The translations under genes were made by a program, and so were the position numbers. Below, in pieces: positions 43,647-52,738 of a stretch of 64,000 bases of DNA. Source of the stretch: an uncultured Acidobacteriota bacterium (GTDB lineage: Bacteria > Acidobacteriota > Terriglobia > Bryobacterales > Bryobacteraceae); the NCBI GenBank assembly GCA_902826685.1, contig CADEFT010000005.1, forward strand, positions 124,001-188,000, in the 5' to 3' direction. The number at the start of each line of letters is the position of its first letter. Within the stretch, counting starts at the first letter, position 1. The notes under the pieces are model-generated. The model did not search any database. It saw only the letters and a program-made list of their open reading frames with translations, and was not told the DNA's origin.

Positions 43647-46600
43647 ATGCGAACCCTCGCCGTTTTGCTTTTTGCCTTGACACCACTGGCGGCACAGGAA
43701 ACCACCGCTTCGCTTTCGGGCCGCGTGCTCGATACCACGGGCGCGGTGATGGCCGGAGTCCGCGTGCTGGTGACCCACGTCGAAACCAATCAGTCTCTGG
43801 CGGTGACGTCGGAGCCAACCGGCAACTTCCTGGCTCCGCTGCTGCGACCGGGCCGCTATCGGGTGAACGCGTCCATGCCCGGCTTCCGTACGTTCGAGCA
43901 AAGCGGCATCGTGCTCGAGATCGGCCAGCGGCTGACCATCGACATCACGCTTCCGGTGGGCGCCACCGAGGAGAAAGTGGAAGTCAGCGCCGAACTGCCG
44001 ACCATCAATACCGAAAACGCGGTGGTGGGCAAGGTGATCGACAGCAAGTCGCTCTCGCAGATTCCGCTGAACGGCCGGCTGAACATCGTGGGACTGATGG
44101 CGCTGGCTCCGGGGATTCAAAATGCGGGCAGCCAGGATGCCCTGCCAACGTTCGGGATCACGCCGACGGTGGCCGGCGGGTCGAACACGGGTTCGGTCGC
44201 CTTCAGCCTGGATGGCGTCACCAATCAACTGGCGTGGATCGAGCGTGGGTTTGGCGAATGGCCGCCCCTTGACGGACTGCAGGAGTTCAAGGTCATCACG
44301 TCGAGCGCTTCGGCGGAGTTTGGAAAGGCCAACCAGATTGTGGCGGTGACTCGCGGGGGAACCAACGAGTTTCATGGCACGCTGCTGGCATTCAACCGCA
44401 ACCGGTTTCTGGCGGCGAAAAACTTCTTTGCCACCGGGCTACCGCTGCCGCAGTTCAACCGCAACGAATTCGGCGGCAATTTTTCCGGCCCCGTGCTGAT
44501 TCCGAAGCTCTACAGTGGCCGCGACCGCACCTTCTTCTTTTACAACTTCGAAGGCTTCCGGCGTCGCCAGGCCGTGACGCGAACCGCTCAGGTGGCGACG
44601 CAGAGAATGCGCGAGGGAGACTACACGGAGTTCCGCAACCCGATCAACGATCCGCTGGCGGGTGCGCCGTTCGCCGGCAACCTGATCCCCGCCAACCGCC
44701 TGAGTCCGGTCACGCGGCAATTGGGCCAGCTTTTCCCGCTGCCCAATCAGCCCGGCACGGGAGTGAATCTGGTGGAGAATATTCCGCTGCCGGAAAACGT
44801 CGACCGCAATTCGTTCCGCATCGATCATCGTCTTTCGAGCAAGGACCAGTTGAGCGCGACCGTGCTCTTCGGCTATCTGGGGCCGAATCCGTCGGTGGGA
44901 CCGGTGAGCACCTATGGAGGGTTCGCGCAGATCGGCGAGCATAACATCAACACGTCGGTAAACCTCAATCACATGTTTTCGCCCACGGTGCTGAGCGAGA
45001 CCAGGCTTGGCTACATGCACGTCCGCATTTACCGCACGCCGCAAAATTTTCAGCTCAATCTGAGCGCGATCGTGCCCGGGCTGCCGCCGCTCGACTATTT
45101 CGGCGGCGCGCCGCAGTTGACGATCAACAATCATGTGGCGGTATCGGAAGCCGGATCGGGCGATCTGGATCAGAGCATGCAATGGGTGCAGAACGTATCG
45201 GTGGTCCGCCGCCAGCATGGATTCAAGTTCGGAGGCATGATTCAATCGACGAACCACTTCAACTTCGGGGCGCGCCCGCCGCAGCGCGGCGCTTACAACT
45301 TCACGGGCCGGTTCACAGGATTGGGGTACGCCGATTTTGTCTTGGGCTATCCGTTGACGACGCAGCGTCCCAATCCCACCGGAATCCGGAATAAGTTCGC
45401 GCAGAACCGCTATCAGATGTTCGCGCAGGACGACTGGAAGGTCACTCCGCGGCTGACGTTGAATTTGGGAGTGCGGTATGAGACGCAATCGATCCGGCCG
45501 CAGGTTTATGGGTTCGCGTCGATGTTCGTCCCTTCGGTGCGCAATGTGGTGGTGTTTGCGGACGCGTTGCCGGGTGGCGCCATTCCGCGGCTGGTGGACG
45601 CTTTCGGGCTGCCGCTCGCCTCCAGCGTGAATCTGCCGTCGTCGATGATGGAGTATCTGGGGCAGGATCGCAACAACATCGCTCCGCGCGCCGGCTTCGC
45701 CTATCGCCTTCGTCAGGGGACCGTGCTGCGCGGCGGGTTCGGCATTTACTACAACCTGCTGAACGTGAACTGGACCGAGCAGGCGGCTTTCCAGATGCCG
45801 TTTGCGACGGTGGAAACGTTCGAACAGGGTTCGGGCGTGGCGCCGACCTTCACGATGGCGAATCCGTTTCCGGGATCGGGCTCCATTCCCGGCAATCCGG
45901 ATGCGGCGTTTCTGGCGAGCCCGCGTACGCCTTACAACATCCAGTGGAGCTATACCTTGGAGCACCAGTTGCCCGCCAGCATCGGCGCGCGGCTCAGCTA
46001 CGTGGGGCAGCGCAACGTGGCCACGCTCGCCAACGTGCCTCGAAACGCGGTATCGCCGGCTCCGGGCGCGGTGCAGCCGCGCCGGCCCTACCAGCCGTTC
46101 GCCAATATTAATCAGATCAATACGCCCGCCTTCCAGAGCGCGACACATCAACTGCAGGCGGGCCTTGAGAAGCGCTATACCAACGGCCTGCTGCTGAGCG
46201 CGGAGTATCAATACGTGCGCGCCATCGGGACCGAAACTTTTCAGAATCCATTCGATTGGAACGATTCGCGAGGGAACCTGGGCGGCATTCGCAAGCATGT
46301 CTTCGTCTCAAGTTACGTTTACGACTTGCCGTTCGGGAAGGGAAGGCGCTGGCTTTCAAACGCCCGCGGCGCGACCGATTACCTCGCTGGTGGATGGCAG
46401 TTGGCGGGTATCGTCCAGGCTCTATCGGGCGCTCCATTTTCGCCCAGTTTCGTGACCACGGTGCAGGGATCGGTGGGCGGGCGTCCCGATGTCGTGCCGG
46501 GCGCGGCGGTGTATCCGGCGGAGCGGACGATCCGGCAATGGTTCAACGCCAGCGCCTTCGCGGTGCCGCGCGACTACACCTTCGGAAACGCGGCATACAA

Positions 46601-46826
46601 TCAGCTTTGGGGGCCGGGCCAGGTGAATTGGGATGCGAGCCTGGTCAAGGCGTTCCGCTTTCAGGAGCGTTTCAACCTGCAGCTCCGGCTGGAGGCGTTC
46701 AGCTTCTTGAACAATCCGCAGTTTGGCAATCCCAACGGGGCGATTACAAATCCGGCGGTGGTTGGCACCATCACCAGCGCGGGCGGAAACCGCACGGTGC
46801 AGATTGGCGGTAAGTTTCAGTTTTGA
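43647..46826 (+). CDS. Oar-type TonB-dependent receptor
   Basis: The frame is open far upstream, but ATG 43647 starts a clear signal peptide (MRTLAVLLFALTPLAAQ), so the earlier part is shadow of the propeller gene. The 1059-residue product has a carboxypeptidase-regulatory-like domain (ASLSGRVLDTTGAVMAGVRVLV), a plug with VDGV-like SLDGVTNQLAW and TRGGTNEFHGTLLAFNRN, and the Oar barrel with RTFFFYNFEGFRRRQ, IPANRLSPVTRQLGQLFPLPNQPG, FAQDDWKVTPRLTLNLGVRYE, APRAGFAYRL and a terminal F. Such receptors are strongly expanded in Acidobacteria; the ligand is unknown. Confidence 0.94.
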   Translation: MRTLAVLLFALTPLAAQETTASLSGRVLDTTGAVMAGVRVLVTHVETNQSLAVTSEPTGNFLAPLLRPGRYRVNASMPGFRTFEQSGIVLEIGQRLTIDITLPVGATEEKVEVSAELPTINTENAVVGKVIDSKSLSQIPLNGRLNIVGLMALAPGIQNAGSQDALPTFGITPTVAGGSNTGSVAFSLDGVTNQLAWIERGFGEWPPLDGLQEFKVITSSASAEFGKANQIVAVTRGGTNEFHGTLLAFNRNRFLAAKNFFATGLPLPQFNRNEFGGNFSGPVLIPKLYSGRDRTFFFYNFEGFRRRQAVTRTAQVATQRMREGDYTEFRNPINDPLAGAPFAGNLIPANRLSPVTRQLGQLFPLPNQPGTGVNLVENIPLPENVDRNSFRIDHRLSSKDQLSATVLFGYLGPNPSVGPVSTYGGFAQIGEHNINTSVNLNHMFSPTVLSETRLGYMHVRIYRTPQNFQLNLSAIVPGLPPLDYFGGAPQLTINNHVAVSEAGSGDLDQSMQWVQNVSVVRRQHGFKFGGMIQSTNHFNFGARPPQRGAYNFTGRFTGLGYADFVLGYPLTTQRPNPTGIRNKFAQNRYQMFAQDDWKVTPRLTLNLGVRYETQSIRPQVYGFASMFVPSVRNVVVFADALPGGAIPRLVDAFGLPLASSVNLPSSMMEYLGQDRNNIAPRAGFAYRLRQGTVLRGGFGIYYNLLNVNWTEQAAFQMPFATVETFEQGSGVAPTFTMANPFPGSGSIPGNPDAAFLASPRTPYNIQWSYTLEHQLPASIGARLSYVGQRNVATLANVPRNAVSPAPGAVQPRRPYQPFANINQINTPAFQSATHQLQAGLEKRYTNGLLLSAEYQYVRAIGTETFQNPFDWNDSRGNLGGIRKHVFVSSYVYDLPFGKGRRWLSNARGATDYLAGGWQLAGIVQALSGAPFSPSFVTTVQGSVGGRPDVVPGAAVYPAERTIRQWFNASAFAVPRDYTFGNAAYNQLWGPGQVNWDASLVKAFRFQERFNLQLRLEAFSFLNNPQFGNPNGAITNPAVVGTITSAGGNRTVQIGGKFQF

Positions 46827-46828
46827 CC

Positions 46829-47929
46829 ATGGATCTGGATTTCCACCCACGCACCCGCGTCGTCTCCGGCGCGGGCCGCTTTGAAAAACTGGGCACCCTG
46901 GCCCGCGAGCTTGGCTTCAAACGATGTCTTTTGGTTTCCGATCATGGCGTGCGTAAAGCGGGCTATGTGGCCGCCGCCGCGCGGCTGCTCGAACAGGCGG
47001 GCATCGAGAGCTTTCCCTTCCATGATTTCGGCGAGAACCCGGATACGCGCATGATCGAGGCGGGGCGCGCTTTCGCCGCGCCGCTCGGCGTCGATTCGAT
47101 TCTCGGTCTCGGCGGCGGCTCCTCGCTCGACTGCGCCAAGGGAATCAACTTCCTTCTCACCAACGGCGGAACGATGGAAGACTACTGGGGGCATAATCGC
47201 GCCACGCGTCCCATGCTCGCCTCGATGGGCGTGCCGACGACGGCGGGTACGGGCAGCGAGGCGCAGACGTACGCGCTGATCTCGAATGCCGAGACGCACG
47301 TGAAGATGGCCTGCGGCGACGATAAGGCGGCGTTTCGCATCGCGCTGCTCGATCCGGTGTTGTGCCTGACCGCTCCCCAGGCGGTCCGCGCCAATGCCGG
47401 CTACGATGCCGTATCGCACGCGGTCGAAACGTGGGTGACCAGCAAAGGCAACGCTGTGTCGCGGGCGTTCTCGCGCGAGGCGTGGCATCTGCTGAGCGGA
47501 GCCTTCGCTTCCGTGATGACCGGCGGGTTCGACCTGGAGGCGATGAATCGCATGTTGTTGGGATCGCACCTGGCGGGGATGGCGATCGAGAACTCCATGC
47601 TGGGGGCGGCGCATGCGTGCGCCAATCCGCTGACGGCCCGCTATGGCACCGTCCATGGCACGGCGATTGGCCTGATGCTGCGGCACGTGGTGGAATGGAA
47701 CCAGGACGTTGTGAACGGCGCGTATCGGGAACTGGATGCGAACCTGCCGGCGCGGCTTGAGGAGATGGCGCAACAGGCTGGCCTGCCGCGGCGTCTAAGG
47801 GAGATAGAAGTGCCACAGCAAGACCTGCCCGAACTCGCCGAAGCCGCGGCCAAGCAGTGGACCGGCCAATTCAATCCACGGCCGCTCGATGCCGCCGGGG
47901 CACTGGAGATTTACCGATGCGCCTGGTGA
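46829..47929 (+). CDS. Iron-containing alcohol dehydrogenase
   Basis: A group III (Fe-dependent) ADH of 366 residues. ATG 46829 follows the receptor stop by two bases. Blocks: RVVSGAGRFEKLGTLARELG, nucleotide loop LGLGGGSSLDCAKGINFL, VPTTAGTGSEAQTYALI, DPVLCLTAPQAVRANAGYDAVSHAVETWV, and the metal-binding GAAHACANPLTARYGTVHGTAIG with its His residues. It oxidises an alcohol or reduces an aldehyde with NAD(P); substrate not known. It overlaps the next gene by 13 bases. Confidence 0.92.
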   Translation: MDLDFHPRTRVVSGAGRFEKLGTLARELGFKRCLLVSDHGVRKAGYVAAAARLLEQAGIESFPFHDFGENPDTRMIEAGRAFAAPLGVDSILGLGGGSSLDCAKGINFLLTNGGTMEDYWGHNRATRPMLASMGVPTTAGTGSEAQTYALISNAETHVKMACGDDKAAFRIALLDPVLCLTAPQAVRANAGYDAVSHAVETWVTSKGNAVSRAFSREAWHLLSGAFASVMTGGFDLEAMNRMLLGSHLAGMAIENSMLGAAHACANPLTARYGTVHGTAIGLMLRHVVEWNQDVVNGAYRELDANLPARLEEMAQQAGLPRRLREIEVPQQDLPELAEAAAKQWTGQFNPRPLDAAGALEIYRCAW

Positions 47930-48996
47930 CGGTGTTGTGGATGGCCATGCCTCTGGCCGCGGAATGGCCGCAGTTCCGTGGAAACGCGCAACTCACCGGA
48001 CTCGCCGCCGTCAAAGTTCCTACGCAACTCAAGGTGCAGTGGACTTTTGAGGCGGGAGAGGCCATTGAATCCTCGCCCTCGATCTCGGGCGGCGTGGTTT
48101 ATGTTGGCGTCCAATCGGCGGAACTGATTGCCGTGGATCTCGCCACCGGCAAGCTCAGGTGGCGGTATAAGACCAAGGAAGGCGTGGGCGAATCTTCCCC
48201 GGCGGTGGCAAACGGCATCGTGGTGGTGGGCGATCTGAGCGGCGTCGTGCACGGTGTGCAGGCCTCCGATGGCAAGGGCGCCTGGACGTTTTCCACCGGC
48301 AGTGAAGTGAAATCGTCGCCGGTCATCGTGGGCGACCGCGTGCTGATCGGCTCCTACGACGGCAGCCTCTACTGCCTGCAGTTGGCCACCGGCAAGCCGC
48401 TGTGGTCGTTCAAGACCGATGGGCCGGTGCATGGCACGCCCGCGGTAATCGATGGTGTGACGTTCATTAGCGGCTGCGACGGGGTGTTTCGCGCGATCAA
48501 CGTAATGGACGGGAAAGAGGTCTACCAGATCAAGACCGGCGCCTATATGGGCGCCTCGCCGGCGATGGCGGGTGATCTGGTGGTGGTCGGCACCTATAAC
48601 AATGAGGTGCTGGCGCTTGATCGCAAGACGAAGAAGGTAACCTGGCGGTTTGAGAATCCGACGCGCAAGTTTCCCTTCTATTCCTCGGCGGCGGTGTTTG
48701 ACGGAAAAGCGGTATTGGGCGGGCGCGACAAAATCGTTTATGGTTTCGATTTGAAGACCGGGAAGCCGTTATGGGAGTTCCAGACGCGTGCGCGGGTGGA
48801 ATCGTCGCCGGCGGTAGCGGCCGGTATTGTTTACATAGGGTCGAACGATGGACGGTTGTACGTGCTGAGCGCGGCCAAGGGCGAGAAGCTAATGGAGTTC
48901 GACGCCGGTGCGCCGGTTTCGGCCTCTCCGGCGATCACGGAAGGAAAAGTGGTGATTGCCACCCAGGATGGAAAAATTTATTGCCTGGGTGGTTGA
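47917..48996 (+). CDS. Exported PQQ-type beta-propeller protein
   Basis: The start at 47917 (MRLVTVLWMAMPLAAEWPQF) gives a signal peptide; upstream codons belong to the ADH gene. The 359-residue product has about seven PQQ-like blades with the A-x-D-x-x-T-G-K-x-x-W repeat: LIAVDLATGKLRWRYKT, LYCLQLATGKPLWSFKT, YGFDLKTGKPLWEFQT. The WPQFRGNAQLTG start is common to exported PQQ-repeat proteins of this phylum. No dehydrogenase active-site motif is seen, so it may be a scaffold or sensor. A hairpin overlaps the stop codon. Confidence 0.87.
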   Translation: MRLVTVLWMAMPLAAEWPQFRGNAQLTGLAAVKVPTQLKVQWTFEAGEAIESSPSISGGVVYVGVQSAELIAVDLATGKLRWRYKTKEGVGESSPAVANGIVVVGDLSGVVHGVQASDGKGAWTFSTGSEVKSSPVIVGDRVLIGSYDGSLYCLQLATGKPLWSFKTDGPVHGTPAVIDGVTFISGCDGVFRAINVMDGKEVYQIKTGAYMGASPAMAGDLVVVGTYNNEVLALDRKTKKVTWRFENPTRKFPFYSSAAVFDGKAVLGGRDKIVYGFDLKTGKPLWEFQTRARVESSPAVAAGIVYIGSNDGRLYVLSAAKGEKLMEFDAGAPVSASPAITEGKVVIATQDGKIYCLGG

Positions 48997-49007
48997 TTTT
49001 ACCACCC
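48987..49007 (+). terminator. Hairpin at the stop codon of the propeller gene
   Basis: GGGTGGT / ACCACCC, a 7-bp perfect stem with the TGA stop in its 7-base loop. No T-run follows. Confidence 0.5.
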
Positions 49008-49051
49008 CAACTTCGTATAAACTACGAGAGATCATCCAAGTCTGAAGAAGG

Positions 49052-49106
49052 ACCGAACCGGAAACGGTGAGAGAGAAGGGTCAAAGTATACCGTTTCCGA
49101 TTCGGT
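49052..49106. repeat. 17-bp imperfect inverted repeat
   Basis: The left arm at 49052-49068 (ACCGAACCGGAAACGGT) and right arm at 49090-49106 match as complements at 16 of 17 positions around a 21-base loop. It is not followed by Ts on either strand. It may be a bidirectional terminator, an RNA stem or a protein-binding site. The rest of 49107-49550 has noticeably lower GC and no gene I can support; a minus-strand 88-codon frame there lacks any family feature. Confidence 0.6.
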
Positions 49107-49553
49107 TTGCCCTATTGAGGCAAAGGATCAGGCGTCAGTTCGAACGGAATTGACGATACCCGCACCGCCAATCACACCTGGACAGGCCCGCGTCCAAACT
49201 CCTGCGTCAAGCGTGCCGGCCTAAACTGAAACCATGACCCGAGGGAAGATCGAAGTAGAAATCCTTTGAGGATGGACAAAAAAGTACCCTCTGTTGCAAC
49301 GTACCAACGGTTGGCAATGAGCGTTCTGCCTTTGCGAATACTGAACTCCCGCAAGCACCTATAAAGCGATCTCTCAAGGCTCACTGCTCCGCCCGGCTGT
49401 TGCAGCAGAGGGCAAGGTAAAAAGAGTTTTTCCATCAACTCGTCATTCCTGGTTGCACGGGGTATGCCAAGGTTGGCCGTCGCATTTCACGTTGATAACA
49501 ATGGATTTAACAATTCACTTGGGGGTACGCGGCGGGTCTGGAAGCGGGTTGGG

Positions 49554-49599
49554 TGTGTCAGTCGGACACAGTTTCAACGGTTGGATGGGCTGTGACACA
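49554..49599. promoter_or_regulatory. TGTG/CACA operator-like sites before the heparinase-like gene
   Basis: TGTGTC-agtcg-GACACA (49554-49570) is a 6-bp palindrome, and TGTGACACA (49591-49599) is a second, related palindrome. They lie 41-57 and 12-20 bases before the ATG at 49611. The shared TGTG(T/A)C half-site suggests one regulator binding twice; the protein is unknown. Confidence 0.45.
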
Positions 49600-49610
49600 A
49601 TCAGAGAAGG

Positions 49611-50963
49611 ATGGTCGTACTCCTCCTCCTCGTCGCCGGCCTGTTGGCACAGAACTCCCCCTCGACACAGCCCTCCGGGCCCGAAGAGTTTAAGATTTAT
49701 GCCGATCATCCCCGTCTGCTGTTGCCGGCCCGCCGGTTGAAGCTGATTCGCCGCGAGAAGCAGCGGCAATCGATCCGGTGGAATCAGTTCCAGGCCGTGA
49801 TCTCGAGCAAGGGCGAACTGCCGGAGAAGGGGTTCGCTCTGGCGCTTTATCATATCGCCGCCGAAGACGCGGCCACAGGCAAGGCGGCGGTGCAATGGGC
49901 GTTGGGCCCAGGCAACGACTTGCGTCAGTTAGCCCTCGTTTACGACTGGTGTTTCGACATAATGACCGACGGCGAGAAATCGCTGCTGGCCGGCAAAATG
50001 CAGAAAGCGATGGCCAAGGAGGCCCAGTCGCAGACCGTAGCCGCCGTGCGCGATCGCGTATTGGCGGCGGTGGCGCTGGCCGACCATGTGCCCGACGCTC
50101 CGGAAAAGACGCTGCGGGGCTTCTGGAACGATTGGTGGATGGGCAAGACGGTGCCCGCGTTGCGAAACAACCGGGCGGCGTTCGCTCTCACCGATTCCTA
50201 CCCATTGATGGAGATTCTGCACGTCATCCACGACAATCTGAACTTTGACATGCGCGACAATGCGCTCGGGTTCTTTAAAGACTTCCCCGTTCAGCGCGTG
50301 CTGAGCTGCTATCCGGCGGTGCTGCCGGCCGCCGACAATTTCTATCGCGTGCCTCAGTATGCCGGTCTCGGCGAGCCGGACGTCGCGCAGGCGATCATGT
50401 CGCGGGCAGCCGACCTCTCCATCGTCGCCTTCGACGCCAACGCCGTGGAGCACCAGTTCGTCCAAGGGTGGCTGATTCAGGATCGCTTCATCATGCGCGG
50501 GGCTTCGGGTGTGCCGTACGAATTCCTTTGGGCGAATCCATATCAGCCGGGGCTTAGCTACCACCACCTGCCGCACTATTTTCACGATCCCAAGGCGGGC
50601 ATGCTGTTCATGCGTTCCTCCTGGGAGGAAGATGCCATCTGGCTCAGCTATCGCGCGGGCGGCGAGATCGAATTGTTCATGGACGGCCGCCGGTCTGGGC
50701 TGAAGCCCGCCGCGCTCAAGGAAGCGCTGCCCATTGGCGATCACCTGGTGATGCTGGGCGAAAAAGAAATGCAGTTCACCCTCAACCTGCCCAATGCCAC
50801 CAGGTATTTTCTGTTGGGTTTGAAGCCGAACGCCTGGTACGAGATGGAAGTGGACGATGAGGAACTGCGGGATGAGCGAAGCGACGCGGGCGGCATCCTG
50901 GTGTTGAGCTTTCCGGCCAGTTCAGGCATCGGCGTGCGGCTGCGCGAGTCGGCTCACCAGTAG
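49611..50963 (+). CDS. Exported heparinase II/III-like protein
   Basis: A 450-residue protein with a short signal (MVVLLLLVAGLLAQ). The opening YADHPRLLLPARRLKLIRRE matches the H-P-R-L-(L/F)-x(2-4)-R start of heparinase II/III and alginate-lyase-like toroid domains; a helical half follows. The second half is beta-rich with HDPKAGMLFMRSSWEEDAIWLSYRAGGE, close to the M-R-S-S-W-(D/E) block of heparinase II/III C-terminal domains. It may cleave an acidic polysaccharide; catalytic residues are not clearly assignable. The next gene starts nine bases after its stop. Confidence 0.65.
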   Translation: MVVLLLLVAGLLAQNSPSTQPSGPEEFKIYADHPRLLLPARRLKLIRREKQRQSIRWNQFQAVISSKGELPEKGFALALYHIAAEDAATGKAAVQWALGPGNDLRQLALVYDWCFDIMTDGEKSLLAGKMQKAMAKEAQSQTVAAVRDRVLAAVALADHVPDAPEKTLRGFWNDWWMGKTVPALRNNRAAFALTDSYPLMEILHVIHDNLNFDMRDNALGFFKDFPVQRVLSCYPAVLPAADNFYRVPQYAGLGEPDVAQAIMSRAADLSIVAFDANAVEHQFVQGWLIQDRFIMRGASGVPYEFLWANPYQPGLSYHHLPHYFHDPKAGMLFMRSSWEEDAIWLSYRAGGEIELFMDGRRSGLKPAALKEALPIGDHLVMLGEKEMQFTLNLPNATRYFLLGLKPNAWYEMEVDDEELRDERSDAGGILVLSFPASSGIGVRLRESAHQ

Positions 50964-50972
50964 GGCTTCACC

Positions 50973-51452
50973 GTGTGCCGCCTGGCGTTGGGATCGCTGC
51001 TGCTTGCCGGCTGCGGGCACCAGACGCTGCCGGTCAACTTGGCGGTGGAAGCGACTCCGGCGCGGAAGACGGCGATCGAACTGGCGCGGCTGAATCCTCA
51101 CTTGTCCATCGTGCGCATACGCCCGGATGGGCGCATGATCGAAGTGCGGGATCGCGAAAGCGGCCGCTCGCTGCTGCTGCCCGAGAGTCAGGTTCGCGGC
51201 TCCCGGGTGACGGTGGCCGCTTGCGGCGGCAATACGCTGTTGCCCACGCCGGTGTGTCTGTCGGTAGGCGCCAGACGCGCCGAGTATGGCGAGATGGCGG
51301 AGGGTGTAGCCGAGGCGGCGCGGCGCCTGGGCGGTGAAGCGGATAGCCGGTTCACCGCGCACTTCCGGACGGGCGGCTTCCAGGTGTATCTGGACAGTCA
51401 CGGCGGGGCTCTGACGCGGGTGTTCGCGATCGGGGAAACATCTCAAAAATAA
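50973..51452 (+). CDS. Putative lipoprotein
   Basis: A GTG start gives a 159-residue product with a lipobox LLAG-C (MCRLALGSLLLAGCGHQ), so it is probably lipid-anchored. The mature part is small and alpha/beta-like (HLSIVRIRPDGRMIEVRDRESGRSLLLP, FRTGGFQVYLDSHG) with no motif I recognise. It follows the heparinase-like gene by nine bases and is likely in the same transcript. The lexA promoter begins within five bases of its end. Confidence 0.6.
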   Translation: MCRLALGSLLLAGCGHQTLPVNLAVEATPARKTAIELARLNPHLSIVRIRPDGRMIEVRDRESGRSLLLPESQVRGSRVTVAACGGNTLLPTPVCLSVGARRAEYGEMAEGVAEAARRLGGEADSRFTAHFRTGGFQVYLDSHGGALTRVFAIGETSQK

Positions 51453-51456
51453 GGGC

Positions 51457-51485
51457 TTGACTTTCACTTTTTCTTCGCCAACAAT
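51457..51485 (+). promoter_or_regulatory. lexA promoter
   Basis: TTGACT, 17 bases, AACAAT. The -10 ends six bases before the lexA ATG, so the message should start at the start codon. An imperfect TGTT...AACA palindrome at 51421-51440, within the end of the preceding gene, might be an operator, but the arms are only four bases. Confidence 0.6.
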
Positions 51486-51491
51486 AGGGAC

Positions 51492-52124
51492 ATGGCGCTC
51501 ACACGCAGGCAGAAAGAAGTGCTGGACTTCATCGCGCAGTTCGTCGATGAGCACGGTTATTGTCCCAGTTACGAAGAGATTGCTTCGGGTCTGAGCCTGG
51601 CTTCGCTGGCGACGGTGCACAAGCACATCCAGACGCTTGAAACCAAGCAATACCTGAAGCGCGGATTCAACCAAAGCCGGTCGCTCGAGCTATCGGCGGG
51701 CTATCTGCGCGAGTACCGGCGTCTGAAGGCGGGTGCCGGCCCGCGCATGGAAATTCCCATGATGGGACGGATCGCGGCGGGCGCGCCAGTGGAATCGCCG
51801 GCCGATCCGGAGATGATGAGCTTTTCGGATCTGACCGCCGACAAGGATCTGTACTCGCTGCAGGTGCGCGGCAACTCCATGATCGACGATCACATCTGCG
51901 ACGGCGACTATGTGCTGATCGAACGCACGCCGGAGGTGCGCGACGGCGATACCGTGGTGGCGCTGGTGCGCGGCGCCGAGACGACTCTTAAGCGGTTCTA
52001 CCGCGAGCCCGACGGGCGCGCGCGGCTCCAGCCGGCCAACGCGGCCATGGAGCCGTTTTTTGTGCCGATGGGAGATCTGGAAATTCAGGGGCGGCTGGTG
52101 GCGGTGCTGCGTAAGTACCGGTAG
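51492..52124 (+). CDS. lexA: LexA repressor
   Basis: A 210-residue SOS repressor and self-cleaving serine protease. The N-terminal winged helix (MALTRRQKEVLDFIAQFVDEHG to ATVHKHIQTLETKQYLKR) binds SOS operators. The cleavage bond is A96-G97 in GRIAAGAP; the catalytic pair is S129 (GNSMIDD) and K167 (TTLKRFYR). When RecA filaments form, LexA cuts itself and SOS genes are released. No SOS gene other than the uvrD tail at the far right end is visible in the window. The gene has a sigma70-like promoter with no leader. Confidence 0.96.
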   Translation: MALTRRQKEVLDFIAQFVDEHGYCPSYEEIASGLSLASLATVHKHIQTLETKQYLKRGFNQSRSLELSAGYLREYRRLKAGAGPRMEIPMMGRIAAGAPVESPADPEMMSFSDLTADKDLYSLQVRGNSMIDDHICDGDYVLIERTPEVRDGDTVVALVRGAETTLKRFYREPDGRARLQPANAAMEPFFVPMGDLEIQGRLVAVLRKYR

Positions 52125-52162
52125 AGTTCCCTCACTGCGCTAGGATTTTGGGTAGTTAGAAA

Positions 52163-52396
52163 ATGCAGAACAACATCCACGTTCCTGACGAGCTTTTCGC
52201 GGAGCTTGAGGCGAAAGCTGAGTTGGAAGGCAAGTCCGTGGATGACCTGGTATCGGAGACTCTCCGCAAAGGATTGGAGGACGACAGTTGGCGTGATCTG
52301 CTCGAATATGGCCGTCGGAAAGGCCTGGAATCCGGGTACACGGAAGCCGATGTGCCGGATCTTGTGAAACAGTGGCGGCGTGAGCGGAGCCGGTGA
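52163..52396 (+). CDS. Antitoxin of a PIN-type toxin-antitoxin pair
   Basis: A 77-residue protein. The first part (NNIHVPDELFAELEAKAELEGKSVDDLVSETLRKGL) is a ribbon-helix-helix-like or short DNA-binding segment; the second (WRDLLEYGRRKGLESGYTEADVPDLVKQWRRE) is the toxin-binding tail usual for antitoxins of the COG1569 PIN family. Its stop overlaps the toxin start by GTGA. Since the toxin is broken, it now has no working partner here. Confidence 0.8.
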   Translation: MQNNIHVPDELFAELEAKAELEGKSVDDLVSETLRKGLEDDSWRDLLEYGRRKGLESGYTEADVPDLVKQWRRERSR

Positions 52397-52738
52397 TCCG
52401 GGTAACCCTCGACTCAAACATCTATATATCTGCTCTACAATTTGGCGGCGGCCCAATGCGGTTGCTTCAGATGGCGCGCAGGGGTGAGATTCGAGTAGAC
52501 ATTTCGGAAGAGATTCTGGCGGAGACCTTCGGAGTCTTGCGCGACCAGTTCGGTTGGGATGGATATCCCCAAGAAGACCATCAATGCGACTTCCGACCCG
52601 GACGACAACCGGATTGTGGAATGCGCCGTGGAAGCCGGATCCGACATCGTCATCTCCAATGACCGGTCGCTGCTGAGGTTGAAACATTACCAGGGAGTCC
52701 AGATGATGACCCCAACCCAGTTTTTTGAGCGGCTTTAG
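52393..52738 (+). pseudogene. PIN-domain toxin, broken by internal deletion and frameshift
   Basis: The GTG start gives MIRVTLDSNIYISALQFGGG to RDQFGWDGY, the first half of a COG1569-type PIN nuclease with its first acidic residue (D7). After 52560 the frame runs on in nonsense to 52662. In another frame, from about 52562, PKKTINATSDPDDNRIVECAVEAGSD and ISNDRSLLRLKHYQGVQMMTPTQFFERL supply the second half of the same fold. About 25-30 residues that normally lie between are missing. The 3' end overlaps the end of lptD. Confidence 0.85.

Noticed and set aside
44439..46298. 619-codon minus-strand frame
   Set aside because: Antisense of the Oar-type receptor, with Arg/His-rich low-complexity composition.
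49172..49438. 88-codon minus-strand frame in the gene-free stretch
   Set aside because: No domain, no good ribosome-binding site and no neighbour support; it could be chance in lower-GC DNA.
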